Source of the DNA: Tepidiforma sp.
GTDB taxonomy: Bacteria > Chloroflexota > Dehalococcoidia > Tepidiformales > Tepidiformaceae
Direction of reading: 5' to 3'
DNA: 64,000 bases
Assembly: GCA_026003935.1 (NCBI GenBank)
Contig: BPIE01000001.1
Span: 496,001-560,000, forward strand
The position numbers were made by a program, and so were the translations under genes. Positions within the stretch are counted from its first letter, which is position 1. The number at the start of each line of letters is the position of its first letter. Shown here piece by piece: positions 11,099-18,866 of the stretch. Under the pieces are notes generated by a model. It was not told where the DNA came from. It did no database searches and was given only the letters and a program-made list of their open reading frames with translations.

Positions 11099-12049
11099 AT
11101 GGGCATTGGCTTTGGATTCGGGGTTGCAGGGTTTCCGTTCTCTTCGGCCGGCGCATTCGGGCGCTGGGTCGACCTGCTGGAGGAGCTCGGGGCGGATTCG
11201 GTTTGGTTCAGCGAGCGGCTGGTTTCGTCGGCGCCGACGCTGGAGCCGATGGCTGCGATTGGGATGGTCCTAGGCCGGACCGAGCGCTTGAAGGCGGGGA
11301 TGAACGCGGTGGTCGTGCCGTTCCGGGACCCGCTCGTGTTGGCGAAGGAGTGCGCGACGCTGGACTACCTGAGCGGCGGGCGGCTGCTGCCGGTCTTCGG
11401 CGTGGGGGACGAGCGGGCGCCGGAGTGGGCGGCGACGGGCCGCGACCCGCGCGGACGCGGTGCGCGTGCTGATGAAGCGCTGGAGCTGATGTCGCGACTC
11501 TGGAGCGAGGAGCGGGTGACGTTCGAGGGAGAGTTCTACCGCTACCGCGATGCCTTGATTTCGCCGCGGCCGGTACAACAGCCGCTGCCGCTGTGGATTG
11601 GGGGGAGCTCGGAGGCGGCAGTGCGGCGGACGGCTCGAATCGGCACGGGGTGGCTCGCGGGGCTGCAAACGCCGGAGCAGGTGGCGCCAGTGGTGCGGGC
11701 GATCCGGGCGGCGGCGGCAGCGTATGGGCGGACCATCGACGAGGACCACTACGGGGCGGGCTTCTCCTACCGGTTTGGGACGTGGGATGAGCCGGCAGTG
11801 CAGCGGCAACTGGCAGGGCTGGCGCGGCTGCCCGGCGTGACGGACCCTGCCGGGCTGATGGCGGTGGGAGACGGGGAAGCGATTGCCGCGCGCATCCGGG
11901 AGTTCATCGATGCGGGGGTCTCGAAGTTCGTCGTGCGGCCGGTCGCTGCGGATGACGCCGACCTGCTGCTGCAGACCCGGCGGATGCTCGAAGAGGTGGT
12001 GCCGCTGTTCTCCGGGGCGCGGGCTAGCGGGGGAGCGGCATCAGCCTGA
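11099..12049 (+). CDS. LLM class F420/flavin-dependent oxidoreductase
   Basis: A 316-residue luciferase-like protein: MGIGFGFGVAGFPFSSAGAF at the N-terminus, then ADSVWFSERLVSSAP, GRTERLKAGMNAVVVPFRDP and LSGGRLLPVFGVG. This is the pattern of the F420-dependent LLM subfamily. It is the fourth LLM gene in 11 kb and is not closely similar to the other three. GGGGGAGGGGAACGCG precedes the ATG. The last 26 bases overlap the 3' end of convergent tilS. Confidence 0.88.
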   Translation: MGIGFGFGVAGFPFSSAGAFGRWVDLLEELGADSVWFSERLVSSAPTLEPMAAIGMVLGRTERLKAGMNAVVVPFRDPLVLAKECATLDYLSGGRLLPVFGVGDERAPEWAATGRDPRGRGARADEALELMSRLWSEERVTFEGEFYRYRDALISPRPVQQPLPLWIGGSSEAAVRRTARIGTGWLAGLQTPEQVAPVVRAIRAAAAAYGRTIDEDHYGAGFSYRFGTWDEPAVQRQLAGLARLPGVTDPAGLMAVGDGEAIAARIREFIDAGVSKFVVRPVAADDADLLLQTRRMLEEVVPLFSGARASGGAASA

Positions 12050-13550
12050 CCCACAGGTCGGGCTCCCCGGAGGCATCACGGAGGAAGACGCGGGCGGCGG
12101 TAAAGAGCGCCGCGGGGCCGTTGCTATCGGCGATGACGAGCGCACCGGGGCGTTCCCAGGCGGGGACTTTCTCGTTGACCAGGAGGTCGGAGAGCTTGCG
12201 GGTGCAGGCGCGCCAGGTGATGCGGTCGCCGGGCTGCACTGAGCGGGCGCGAAGTGCCCCACGCAGGGCGGCGGAAGCGAGGGCAGCCACGGGTGCCGTT
12301 GCCGCTGGCTCCAGCGGGGCGGTCGCGACGTCGACGCGCCACGGACCAACGCGGCGGCTGCCGGGGACATCGAGGAGCACCGGTTCGATGGGCTCGACGG
12401 GTTCGAGGGGGGGGCCGATGCGCACGCGGCCGACTGAGGCTTCGACAGCGACGGAGCCGAAGCATACGCGGCCGGTACCGCGCCGAAGGGCGGCGCGCAG
12501 GTTTTCGAGGCGGGTGCGGTTGAGCGCCGGTTCGAGGTGGTAGAAGGCGGCTTCACGTTCGATGGCGAGGGCGAGGGACTCCCCGGGGAGCGCAGCGAGG
12601 TCGTGCGTGCGGAAGATGGCCCCGATGGGTCCGCGTTCGAGGGGCTGTGCTTCGAAGGAGCGGCGCTCGAGCAGGTCGAACGCTTCGCGGGCGCTGGCGG
12701 CGAGCCCGAGGAGGGCTTCCTCTACTGCGGGGTTGATGCCGCGAAGGGCGGGGAGGAGGCTGGCGCGAAGGCGGTTGCGGGCGTAGGCGGGGTCGTCGTT
12801 GGAGGGGTCAGTGCGGGGCTGGAGGCCGAGCTCGGCGCAGATGGCCCGGGTGTCGTCACGGCGAAGGGCGAGGAGCGGCCGCAGGAGGACGCCGGCCGGG
12901 CTGCCGGGGAGCGGACCTGCGGGGAGCATGCCGCGGAGGCCGCGAATGCCTGAACCGCGGAGGAGGTGGAGGAGGACCGTTTCGGCCTGGTCGTCGGCTG
13001 TGTGGCCGGTGACGACAGCGGCGCAGCGCTCTTTTTCGGCGGCGAAGGCGAGAAACTGGTAGCGCATCATCCGGGCGGTTTCTTCGATTCCGCGGCGCTG
13101 GCGGGCGGCGACTTCGGCGACGGGGCCTTCGCCGGTGACGGCTTCGATGCCGAGCGCGGCGGCGTGCGAACGGACGAATTCGAGGTCGGCGGAGGATTCG
13201 GGACGGAGCTGGTGGTCGAAGTGGGCCACGACCAGCTCGAGGTCGAAGGCCGCCCTGAGGGCCAGGAGGAGGTGAAGGCAGGCGAGGGAATCGGGGCCGC
13301 CAGAGACCGCGACGAGGAGACGTTTGCGGCGGTGGAACAGGCGCTCGGTCTCGGCGAAGCGGCGGATGCTGCGGAGGGCGGACTGGAAGGCAGGCCCGGC
13401 CGCGTTTGGCGCGCCCGGCCCGCTGACGTGCGGTGCGGCCGGGAAGGCGGACCAGCCGGCGGGGGAAGGTTCGTCAGCGGGGGAAGAGGCGCTGCCACCA
13501 GGTGCCGGATGGCTGTTCTTCCTGGTCGGCCGGGGGGCTGATGACGACAA
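12024..13550 (-). CDS. tilS: tRNA(Ile)-lysidine synthase TilS
   Basis: A 508-residue enzyme that modifies C34 of tRNA-Ile(CAU) to lysidine with ATP and lysine. The PP-loop motif is AVSGGPDSLACLHLLLAL near residue 82, followed by HFDHQLRPESSADLEFV and TGHTADDQAETVLLHLLRGS, all diagnostic of TilS; the C-terminal ~90 residues fit the TilS tRNA-binding domain. The only in-frame start before the conserved region is TTG at 13550, with AAGGGG nine bases upstream. This gives a ~60-residue Pro/Ser/Ala-rich extension and a 77-base overlap with the ftsB-like gene, so the N-terminus is uncertain. Confidence 0.92.
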   Translation of the reverse strand: MSSSAPRPTRKNSHPAPGGSASSPADEPSPAGWSAFPAAPHVSGPGAPNAAGPAFQSALRSIRRFAETERLFHRRKRLLVAVSGGPDSLACLHLLLALRAAFDLELVVAHFDHQLRPESSADLEFVRSHAAALGIEAVTGEGPVAEVAARQRRGIEETARMMRYQFLAFAAEKERCAAVVTGHTADDQAETVLLHLLRGSGIRGLRGMLPAGPLPGSPAGVLLRPLLALRRDDTRAICAELGLQPRTDPSNDDPAYARNRLRASLLPALRGINPAVEEALLGLAASAREAFDLLERRSFEAQPLERGPIGAIFRTHDLAALPGESLALAIEREAAFYHLEPALNRTRLENLRAALRRGTGRVCFGSVAVEASVGRVRIGPPLEPVEPIEPVLLDVPGSRRVGPWRVDVATAPLEPAATAPVAALASAALRGALRARSVQPGDRITWRACTRKLSDLLVNEKVPAWERPGALVIADSNGPAALFTAARVFLRDASGEPDLWVRLMPLPR

Positions 13551-13815
13551 ACGGGATTTCCCCTTCGCGGATGTAGCCGTAGCGGCGGCGAGCTTCCTGT
13601 TCGACGTAGGCGTCGGAGGCTACGTAGGCGCGAACGGCTTCGAGATAGGCAGCCTGGTCCTGGAGGGCGCGGAGTTCGCGCTCGGCCTCGGCGCGGGAGG
13701 CTTCGAGCTGCTGGGTCCGGTAGAGACCAAGCGCGGCCGTGTAGATGAAGTAGCTCCCAAGGGCGAGGCTCGCGATGACGATGAGGCGGGAGCGGCTGAG
13801 ACGGGGGACGGCCAT
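13474..13815 (-). CDS. Septum formation initiator family protein (FtsB/DivIC-like)
   Basis: A 113-residue bitopic membrane protein. A short basic N-terminus (MAVPRLSRSR) is followed by one transmembrane helix (about residues 11-30), a coiled coil (about 33-65, QQLEASRAEAERELRALQDQ) and a conserved tail with YVEQEARRRYGYIREGEIPF, the usual FtsB/DivIC signature. It should act in the divisome with FtsL and FtsQ homologues. It lies between tilS and a phosphatase gene in one minus-strand operon; its 3' end overlaps the tilS start. Confidence 0.85.
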   Translation of the reverse strand: MAVPRLSRSRLIVIASLALGSYFIYTAALGLYRTQQLEASRAEAERELRALQDQAAYLEAVRAYVASDAYVEQEARRRYGYIREGEIPFVVISPPADQEEQPSGTWWQRLFPR

Positions 13816-13818
13816 GGC

Positions 13819-14466
13819 TCAGGGTGAGACGCTACGCGCGGGGGCGGCAAGGTTCAAGGCTTTATCGAGGTGGCTGGTGTCGTTGAGGGCCTGGATGGCG
13901 GCGCGGCGGTGCTGGATGGAGATGGTGGTGACGGATGCGAGGTCGAGCCGGAAATTGCGGAAGCTGGCGAGCGGTGCGCCGAGGAGGAGGCAGACGAGCA
14001 CGCGGAGGGTGAAGTTGTGGGAGACGATGACGAGGACTTCGTCGGGGCCGGCGAGGAGGTCGCTGGCGAGGGGAGCGAGGCGACGTGCGAGGTCGGCGAT
14101 CGATTCGCCGCCGGGCATGGCGGCGTTGACCGGGTCGTCGGACGTCCAGGCGGCGTAGAAGTCTGGGAAGCGCTCGCGGATTTCGGGATAGGTGAGATGC
14201 TCGGTGTCGCCGACGTCCAGCTCGGTGAGTGCATCGAGGAGTTCGACAGGGAGGCGGTGGGGAGCGGCGATGGCCCGAGCGACATCGGCGGCGCGCTGGA
14301 GGGGCGAGGAAAGGACTGCATCGAGGGGGACGCGCTCGAAACGGCGGGCGAGCGCTTCGGCCTGGCGGCGGCCGAGCGGCGAGAGGGGGACGTCGGCCCG
14401 CCCGAGGCCGCGCTCCTCGGCGTTGTGGTTGGTTTGACCGTGGCGAACGAGGTAGAGGAGGCTCAT
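13819..14466 (-). CDS. Histidine phosphatase family protein (phosphoglycerate-mutase-like)
   Basis: A 215-residue protein with the catalytic RHG motif at the very start (MSLLYLVRHGQTNHN), then GRADVPLSPLGRRQAEALA, SSPLQRAADVARAIA, the conserved acid ELDVGD and the second histidine in VSHNFTLRVLVC. These are the elements of the branch-1 histidine phosphatases, which include cofactor-dependent phosphoglycerate mutase, cobalamin phosphatase CobC and broad phosphatases. The proximity of B12-dependent mutase genes makes a CobC-like role conceivable but unproven. The start codon overlaps the GNAT stop (ATGA). Confidence 0.88.
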   Translation of the reverse strand: MSLLYLVRHGQTNHNAEERGLGRADVPLSPLGRRQAEALARRFERVPLDAVLSSPLQRAADVARAIAAPHRLPVELLDALTELDVGDTEHLTYPEIRERFPDFYAAWTSDDPVNAAMPGGESIADLARRLAPLASDLLAGPDEVLVIVSHNFTLRVLVCLLLGAPLASFRNFRLDLASVTTISIQHRRAAIQALNDTSHLDKALNLAAPARSVSP

Positions 14467-14987
14467 GGGTCCTGCTCCGGTTCGGGTTGGAGCGGCGCCC
14501 AGAGCCTGGTGATGAAGGGTCGGAAGCCGAGGGCGGCCCAGAAGCGGGCCGCGGTTTCGTCGGCGGAGAGGACGGGCATTTCGAAATGGCTGATGCCGTC
14601 GATGGCGGAGGCCCACTGGGCGATGCCTTCGACGAGGGCGCGGGCGATACCCTGGCGGCGGAAGGGGGGTTCGACCCAGAGGTAGCCGATGGTCGCGTGG
14701 CGTTCGGGGAGGCGGTCGGGGCCGGCGGATTCGATGGCGCCGGTGATGAAGCCGGCGAGGCCCCCGGCGACTTCGGCGACGAGGGCGGTGGCGGTGCCGC
14801 GGCCGAGGCGAGCGCGGAGGTCGGCAGCGAACTGGTCGAGGCCGATGGGCGTGAGGAGGATGCGGGGGTCGACGCGGGCGTTGTGCTGCCTGGCCCGCTG
14901 CCAGAGGTCGTAGAGAAGCTCGGCGTCGCCGGGGACGGCGGTGCGGATACGGTAGCCGGTCAGAGGTACTGGCCGTGGCGACGCCAT
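14463..14987 (-). CDS. GNAT family N-acetyltransferase
   Basis: A 174-residue acetyltransferase. The GNAT acetyl-CoA motif A is ATIGYLWVEPPFRRQGIARALVEG (R/QxxGxG/A as RRQGIA), followed by the C-terminal segment TAARFWAALGFRPFITRLW. The N-terminus YRIRTAVPGDAELLYDLWQR is the usual first strand and helix. The acceptor substrate is unknown. The 5' end overlaps the DUF2344 gene by 28 bases and the 3' end overlaps the phosphatase start by four, within the long minus-strand operon. Confidence 0.86.
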   Translation of the reverse strand: MASPRPVPLTGYRIRTAVPGDAELLYDLWQRARQHNARVDPRILLTPIGLDQFAADLRARLGRGTATALVAEVAGGLAGFITGAIESAGPDRLPERHATIGYLWVEPPFRRQGIARALVEGIAQWASAIDGISHFEMPVLSADETAARFWAALGFRPFITRLWAPLQPEPEQDP

Positions 14988-15652
14988 AGTTCCCTCGCGG
15001 GCGAGCGGTCATCGAGGACGATGCCGGTTCGCGCGAAGCTCTGCGGCTCGAAGCCGGGGAAGAGCGCCGCCAGTATAGCTTCCGGGCGGACAGTTATGTG
15101 CTGGTCGGTGCGGAGGCGCATGGCGAGCTCGGTGCCGCCATCGACGGGGCGGGCGGTGAGCCAGGCGGTGGCGGCGCGGAGGTCGTAGGTGCGCTCGCGC
15201 TCGCCGCGTTCCTCGCGCCATTCAAAGGCATCGCGGGCGAGGAAGGCTTCGAGCTGTTCGCGGGCACGCGCGGGGTCGAGGCCGGGGATGACGACGCGGT
15301 AATCGGACCAGAGCATGGCGGCCTGGGGCTGGGGTGCGCCGAGGGGGACCTCGCGTGCTCCGACGAGAGCGAGGTCGCCGGTTGCCTGGGGCGCGAGCCT
15401 TGCGGTGAACTCGGCGGGGTCGACTCGCTCATCAAGGAGGACATCCATGACTTCACGCTCGGCGGTGAAGCCGAGGGGGAGGGGCGATGCGAAGAAGAGC
15501 TTGGGGTGAGGGGTGAAGCCCTGTGAGTAAGAAAGGGGGAGGCCGGCGCGGCGGATGGCGCGTTCCCAGAAGCGGAGGACATCAAGGTGGGAGATGTAGC
15601 GGACGCGTTCGCCCTTTCGGAACCAGGTGCGGATGCGCTGCTGGCTGCTCAC
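14960..15652 (-). CDS. TIGR03936/DUF2344 family radical-SAM-associated protein
   Basis: A 230-residue protein whose N-terminus (FRKGERVRYISHLDVLRFWE, RAIRRAGLPLSYSQGFTPHP, KLFFASPLPLGFTAEREVMD) matches the DUF2344/TIGR03936 domain. This domain is normally fused to, or adjacent to, a B12-binding radical SAM protein (TIGR03960). No radical SAM gene is adjacent here; the neighbours are meaB and a GNAT gene. The function is unknown; the family is often found near ribosome or RNase E/G-like genes. Confidence 0.85.
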   Translation of the reverse strand: MSSQQRIRTWFRKGERVRYISHLDVLRFWERAIRRAGLPLSYSQGFTPHPKLFFASPLPLGFTAEREVMDVLLDERVDPAEFTARLAPQATGDLALVGAREVPLGAPQPQAAMLWSDYRVVIPGLDPARAREQLEAFLARDAFEWREERGERERTYDLRAATAWLTARPVDGGTELAMRLRTDQHITVRPEAILAALFPGFEPQSFARTGIVLDDRSPARELWRRHGQYL

Positions 15653-15678
15653 GAGGAGGATGGTAGCACGGTGCTGTC

Positions 15679-16620
15679 TCAGGCCCGGGGGAGGACGAGG
15701 GCGGCGAGCTCTTCGGCTGCGGTGTGGGGGTCGAGCTGGCGGCTGGCGATGCGGTCGGTGAGGGTTGCGATGACGGCCTCGGGGGCGGCCTTGCGAATTT
15801 CGTCGAGGAGGAGCTGCTGGGTGATGGCGAGGAGCTGGTGGCGGGCGTCTTCTTCGCGGTGGGCGGCAAGCTGGCCCGATTGTTCGAGGTAGGCGCGGTG
15901 CTCGTCGATGGCGTCGATAAGGGGGGCGAGGCCTTCGCCGCGGGTGGCGATGGTCTTGAGGATGGGCGGGCGCCGCTCGTCGGCGGGGGAGAGTGCGAGG
16001 AGGGCCTGGAGCTGGGAGACGAGGACGTCGGCGCCGGGGTGGTCGGCCTTGTTGACGACGAGGATGTCGGCGATTTCGATGATGCCGGCCTTGAGGGCCT
16101 GGATGTCGTCGCCGGTGCCGGGGTTGTTGACGAGGACGGTGGTCATGGCGGTGCCGGCGATTTCGACTTCGTCCTGGCCGGCGCCGATGGTCTCGATGAT
16201 GATGTAGTCGAAGCCGAAGGCGTCGACGACGGCGACGACGTCGGCGATGGCGGGAGCGAGGCCGCCGAGAGCGCCGCGGCCGGCCATGGAGCGCATGTAG
16301 ACACCGGGGTCCATGGTGACGTCCTGCATGCGGATGCGGTCGCCGAGGAGCGCGCCGTGAGTGAAGGGGCTGGACGGGTCGACGGCGATGATGGCGACGG
16401 TTTTTTGGCGGCGGCGGATTTCTGCGGCGAGGGCGCCGGTGAGGGTGCTCTTGCCGGAGCCGGCGCCGCCGGTGATGCCGACGATGTGTGCGCGGCCGGA
16501 GTGGGGGAAAAGGGCGCGGACGTAGTCGCGGCCTTCGAGGGTGCCGTTTTCGACGCGGGTGATGACGCGGGCGAGCGCGCGGCGGTCGCCCGCGAGGAAG
16601 CGCTGGACGAGCTCGTCCAC
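15679..16620 (-). CDS. meaB: Methylmalonyl-CoA mutase-associated GTPase MeaB (ArgK-like)
   Basis: A 313-residue G3E-family GTPase that loads and protects B12 in methylmalonyl-CoA mutase. It has the P-loop GITGGAGSGKSTLTGALA, the metal/switch segment DPSSPFTHGALLGDRIRMQD, ETIGAGQDEVEIAG and the base-recognition NKAD. These match MeaB/ArgK at its standard length, including the C-terminal dimerisation helices. It sits two bases downstream of the B12-binding subunit gene, the expected chaperone context. Confidence 0.95.
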   Translation of the reverse strand: MDELVQRFLAGDRRALARVITRVENGTLEGRDYVRALFPHSGRAHIVGITGGAGSGKSTLTGALAAEIRRRQKTVAIIAVDPSSPFTHGALLGDRIRMQDVTMDPGVYMRSMAGRGALGGLAPAIADVVAVVDAFGFDYIIIETIGAGQDEVEIAGTAMTTVLVNNPGTGDDIQALKAGIIEIADILVVNKADHPGADVLVSQLQALLALSPADERRPPILKTIATRGEGLAPLIDAIDEHRAYLEQSGQLAAHREEDARHQLLAITQQLLLDEIRKAAPEAVIATLTDRIASRQLDPHTAAEELAALVLPRA

Positions 16621-16622
16621 GG

Positions 16623-17033
16623 TTATTTCTTCACGTTGTCGTAGACGAACTTGACGATGTCCTGGGTGTTGGTCCCGGGACGGAAGATGGCCTTGAAGCC
16701 GAGCTTTTGGAGGGCTTCGGTGTCTTCTTCGGGGATGATGCCGCCGCAGAAGAGGAGGACGTCATCGAGGCCGCGCTTTTTGAGTTCTTCGACGACGCGG
16801 GGGAAGAGTTCGAGGTGGGCACCGGAGAGGATGGAGAGGCCGACGACATCGACGTCTTCCTGGAGTGCTGCCTCGGCGATCATTTCGGGGGTCTGGCGGA
16901 TGCCGGTGTAGATGACTTCGCAGCCGCCGTCGCGGAGGGCTCGGGCGACGACCTTGGCGCCCCGGTCGTGGCCATCGAGGCCGGGCTTGGCGATGAGGAC
17001 GCGGATTTTTCCGGTTGCGGTTGCTGTCGACAT
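16623..17033 (-). CDS. mcmA2: Methylmalonyl-CoA mutase, cobalamin-binding (small) subunit
   Basis: A 136-residue stand-alone B12-binding domain. The motif DGHDRG (DxHxxG, lower axial histidine), LSILSG (SxL) and [10 protein letters not shown] (GG) are all present in the standard order, meaning base-off/His-on cobalamin binding. It corresponds to the C-terminal third of single-chain mutases and pairs with the large subunit at 18866-20521, so the enzyme is a split alpha/beta type. meaB follows directly. Between them the pathway converts methylmalonyl-CoA and succinyl-CoA. Confidence 0.95.
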   Translation of the reverse strand: MSTATATGKIRVLIAKPGLDGHDRGAKVVARALRDGGCEVIYTGIRQTPEMIAEAALQEDVDVVGLSILSGAHLELFPRVVEELKKRGLDDVLLFCGGIIPEEDTEALQKLGFKAIFRPGTNTQDIVKFVYDNVKK

Positions 17034-17080
17034 GGGCTGCCCCCGGTGGTGGTGGTTCAGGTGAGCGTTATGGTAGCGAG

Positions 17081-17476
17081 CTAGCCGTTTTTGCGCTGGA
17101 TGAGCTGGAGGTTGACGCCGTGGGAGGAGCGGGGGGAGACGAAGGCGACGCCGTTGGCGGGGTCGCCGACGCGGTAGCCGAGGCTGCGGAGGTGCTCGAC
17201 GGCTGCTGCGACGTCGTCGACTTCGATGGAGAGGAGGTACTGGCCTTCGCCGCGCTCTTTCGCGAACTGGGCGACGGGGCCCTGGTCGGTGAGGGGCTGG
17301 ATGAATTCGAGGGCGGAATCGCCGATGGGCATGAAGGCGTTGCGAATGCCGAGGGCTGGGAGGTCGCCGCCGCGGGCCGGGTCGACCTGGAGGCCGAAGT
17401 TGCGGGCGTAGGTGGCAGCGGCTTCTTCGATGTTTTTGACGACGATGCCGACGTGGTCGATGCGCAGGGCTTTCAT
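17081..17476 (-). CDS. VOC family protein, degenerate methylmalonyl-CoA epimerase paralogue
   Basis: A 131-residue glyoxalase/VOC-fold protein, about the length of methylmalonyl-CoA epimerase. The N-terminal metal histidine is kept ([14 protein letters not shown]), but the motif that carries the second histidine in the true epimerase (GEGMHHI) reads GEGQYLLSI, and the C-terminal glutamate (HGVLVEF) reads HGVNLQLI. At least two metal ligands are therefore replaced, so epimerase activity is unlikely. It overlaps the next VOC gene by four bases (ATGA). Confidence 0.82.
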   Translation of the reverse strand: MKALRIDHVGIVVKNIEEAAATYARNFGLQVDPARGGDLPALGIRNAFMPIGDSALEFIQPLTDQGPVAQFAKERGEGQYLLSIEVDDVAAAVEHLRSLGYRVGDPANGVAFVSPRSSHGVNLQLIQRKNG

Positions 17477-17898
17477 GCTGAGACTCCGGGGGTGGCAGTT
17501 GGGATGGCGTTGTACTGGATGAGTGCGAAGGGGACGCCGCAGGTGCCGGACTTGACGGTGGCGATGAGTGCGCCGGGCTGGACGGCGGGCTTTGGTTCGC
17601 CGACGTCGTATCCGAGGGTTCGAAGGCGTTCGACGGCGGCGGCGATGTCCGTGACGGTGAGGACGAGGCCCCAGAGGCGCGCTTTGACCTCGGCTGAGGG
17701 GTCGGGCTGCGGGGGCCCGGCGAATTCGAGGACGACTTCCTGGAGCTTTGCGAAAGCGAGCTGGGCGCCGGTCCCGGGGCGCGTCATGGTGCGCTTGATT
17801 TCGAGACCGAGGTTGCGCTGGAACGTCTCGGCGACCACCGCGGCGTTGTTGGAGGAGATGACGATGTGGTCGATGTGGGTGGCGCCGATGCCGCTCAT
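17473..17898 (-). CDS. VOC family protein, second degenerate paralogue
   Basis: A 141-residue VOC-fold protein. Only the first metal-type histidine region is recognisable ([20 protein letters not shown]); the positions of the second histidine ([10 protein letters not shown]) and of the C-terminal glutamate ([11 protein letters not shown]) are not metal ligands. It lies between the intact epimerase, whose stop abuts its start with no spacer, and another degenerate copy. It may have become a CoA-ester-binding or structural partner, which is inference. Function unknown. Confidence 0.8.
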   Translation of the reverse strand: MSGIGATHIDHIVISSNNAAVVAETFQRNLGLEIKRTMTRPGTGAQLAFAKLQEVVLEFAGPPQPDPSAEVKARLWGLVLTVTDIAAAVERLRTLGYDVGEPKPAVQPGALIATVKSGTCGVPFALIQYNAIPTATPGVSA

Positions 17899-18315
17899 CT
17901 AGTGCTCGTGCTGGCCGGGGATGGGGGTCGCGAATTCGACGAGGACGCCGTGGTTGGACTTCGGGTGGAGGAAGCAGATCATGCCGGCGAGGCCGACGCG
18001 GGGGGCCTGGTCGATGAGCTCGATGCCTTTGTCGCGGGCGGCTTCAAGCTCTTTGGCGACGTCGTCGGATTCGAAGCAGATGTGGTGCATGCCTTCGCCG
18101 CGGTTGGCGAGGAACCGCGCTACGCCGGTATCGTCGCGGGTGGGTTCGAGGAGCTCGATTTCGGAGTTGCCGATCTGGAGGAGGACGCCGCGGACGCCCT
18201 GGTCTTCGATGACTTTGTCGGCGGTTACGGGGAGGCCGAGTGCGTCGCGGTAGAACTTGAGGGCTTCATCGGCGGAGTGCACGACGATGCCGACGTGGTG
18301 GATTTTAGTGAGCAT
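17899..18315 (-). CDS. mce: Methylmalonyl-CoA epimerase
   Basis: A 138-residue VOC-fold enzyme interconverting (R)- and (S)-methylmalonyl-CoA. It keeps all expected elements: KIHHVGIVVHSADEA (first His), GNSEIELLEP, GEGMHHICFESDD (second His) and HGVLVEFATP (Glu). The start ATG at 18315 is set by the conserved N-terminus. It is encoded between the mutase large subunit and two VOC paralogues, in the order mcmA1, dinB-like, mce, VOC, VOC, mcmA2, meaB, which supports the assignment. Confidence 0.93.
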   Translation of the reverse strand: MLTKIHHVGIVVHSADEALKFYRDALGLPVTADKVIEDQGVRGVLLQIGNSEIELLEPTRDDTGVARFLANRGEGMHHICFESDDVAKELEAARDKGIELIDQAPRVGLAGMICFLHPKSNHGVLVEFATPIPGQHEH

Positions 18316-18332
18316 TGCGGTGGGGGTACTCC

Positions 18333-18866
18333 TCAGGACGTGGCTTCTTCGATGATGGATTGTGCGCCGGTGCGGCGGGCGCCATCCATGCCCGCGAGGC
18401 GGGCGGCGATGGCGTGCCAGTGTTCGCGGTCGTGGTCGATGACGGCGGAGACGAGTTTGCGGTATTGCGAGCCTTCGTCGACGAGGTCTTCGTCGGGGAT
18501 GGCGGCGAGCTCTTCGAGGAGGCGGTGGCGGCCGCTCTTGAGCTGGTCGAGGACGCTGAAGAAGTCGAGGCTCCGCTTGCGCTCGACGTGCTCGCGATTC
18601 CATGCATCGAGGCGGGAGCGGTTGAAGTCGTAGAGTTCGGGGCGACGGCCTTCGCGAAGGTCTCGGAGGGCGGTGACGACTTCGGCTTCCCAGCTCGCGA
18701 CGTGGCCGACGATATCTTTGACGGACCATTCGCCAATGAAGGGGCGGTCGATGTCGCGGATGCGGCAGGTTTCGATGTTGCGGATGAGCTGGTTCCGCTC
18801 GAGCTCGAGCTCGGCGAGGAGTCTTCGGCGTTCGTCGGCGCGGCTGCGGACGTCGTCGTCGCTCAT
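18333..18866 (-). CDS. DinB/ClbS-like four-helix-bundle protein
   Basis: A 177-residue, highly charged helical protein. The segment FIGEWSVKDIVGHVASWEAE (helix with W-x(3)-D-x(3)-H-x(3)-W) and the late DHDREHWHAIAAR histidine cluster are typical of the DinB/ClbS (DfsB)/maleylpyruvate-isomerase-N superfamily, in which three histidines can bind a metal. The enzymatic role is unknown. Its start overlaps the mutase large-subunit stop (TGATG), so it is co-translated with the mutase, an unusual insertion between mutase and epimerase. Confidence 0.8.
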   Translation of the reverse strand: MSDDDVRSRADERRRLLAELELERNQLIRNIETCRIRDIDRPFIGEWSVKDIVGHVASWEAEVVTALRDLREGRRPELYDFNRSRLDAWNREHVERKRSLDFFSVLDQLKSGRHRLLEELAAIPDEDLVDEGSQYRKLVSAVIDHDREHWHAIAARLAGMDGARRTGAQSIIEEATS

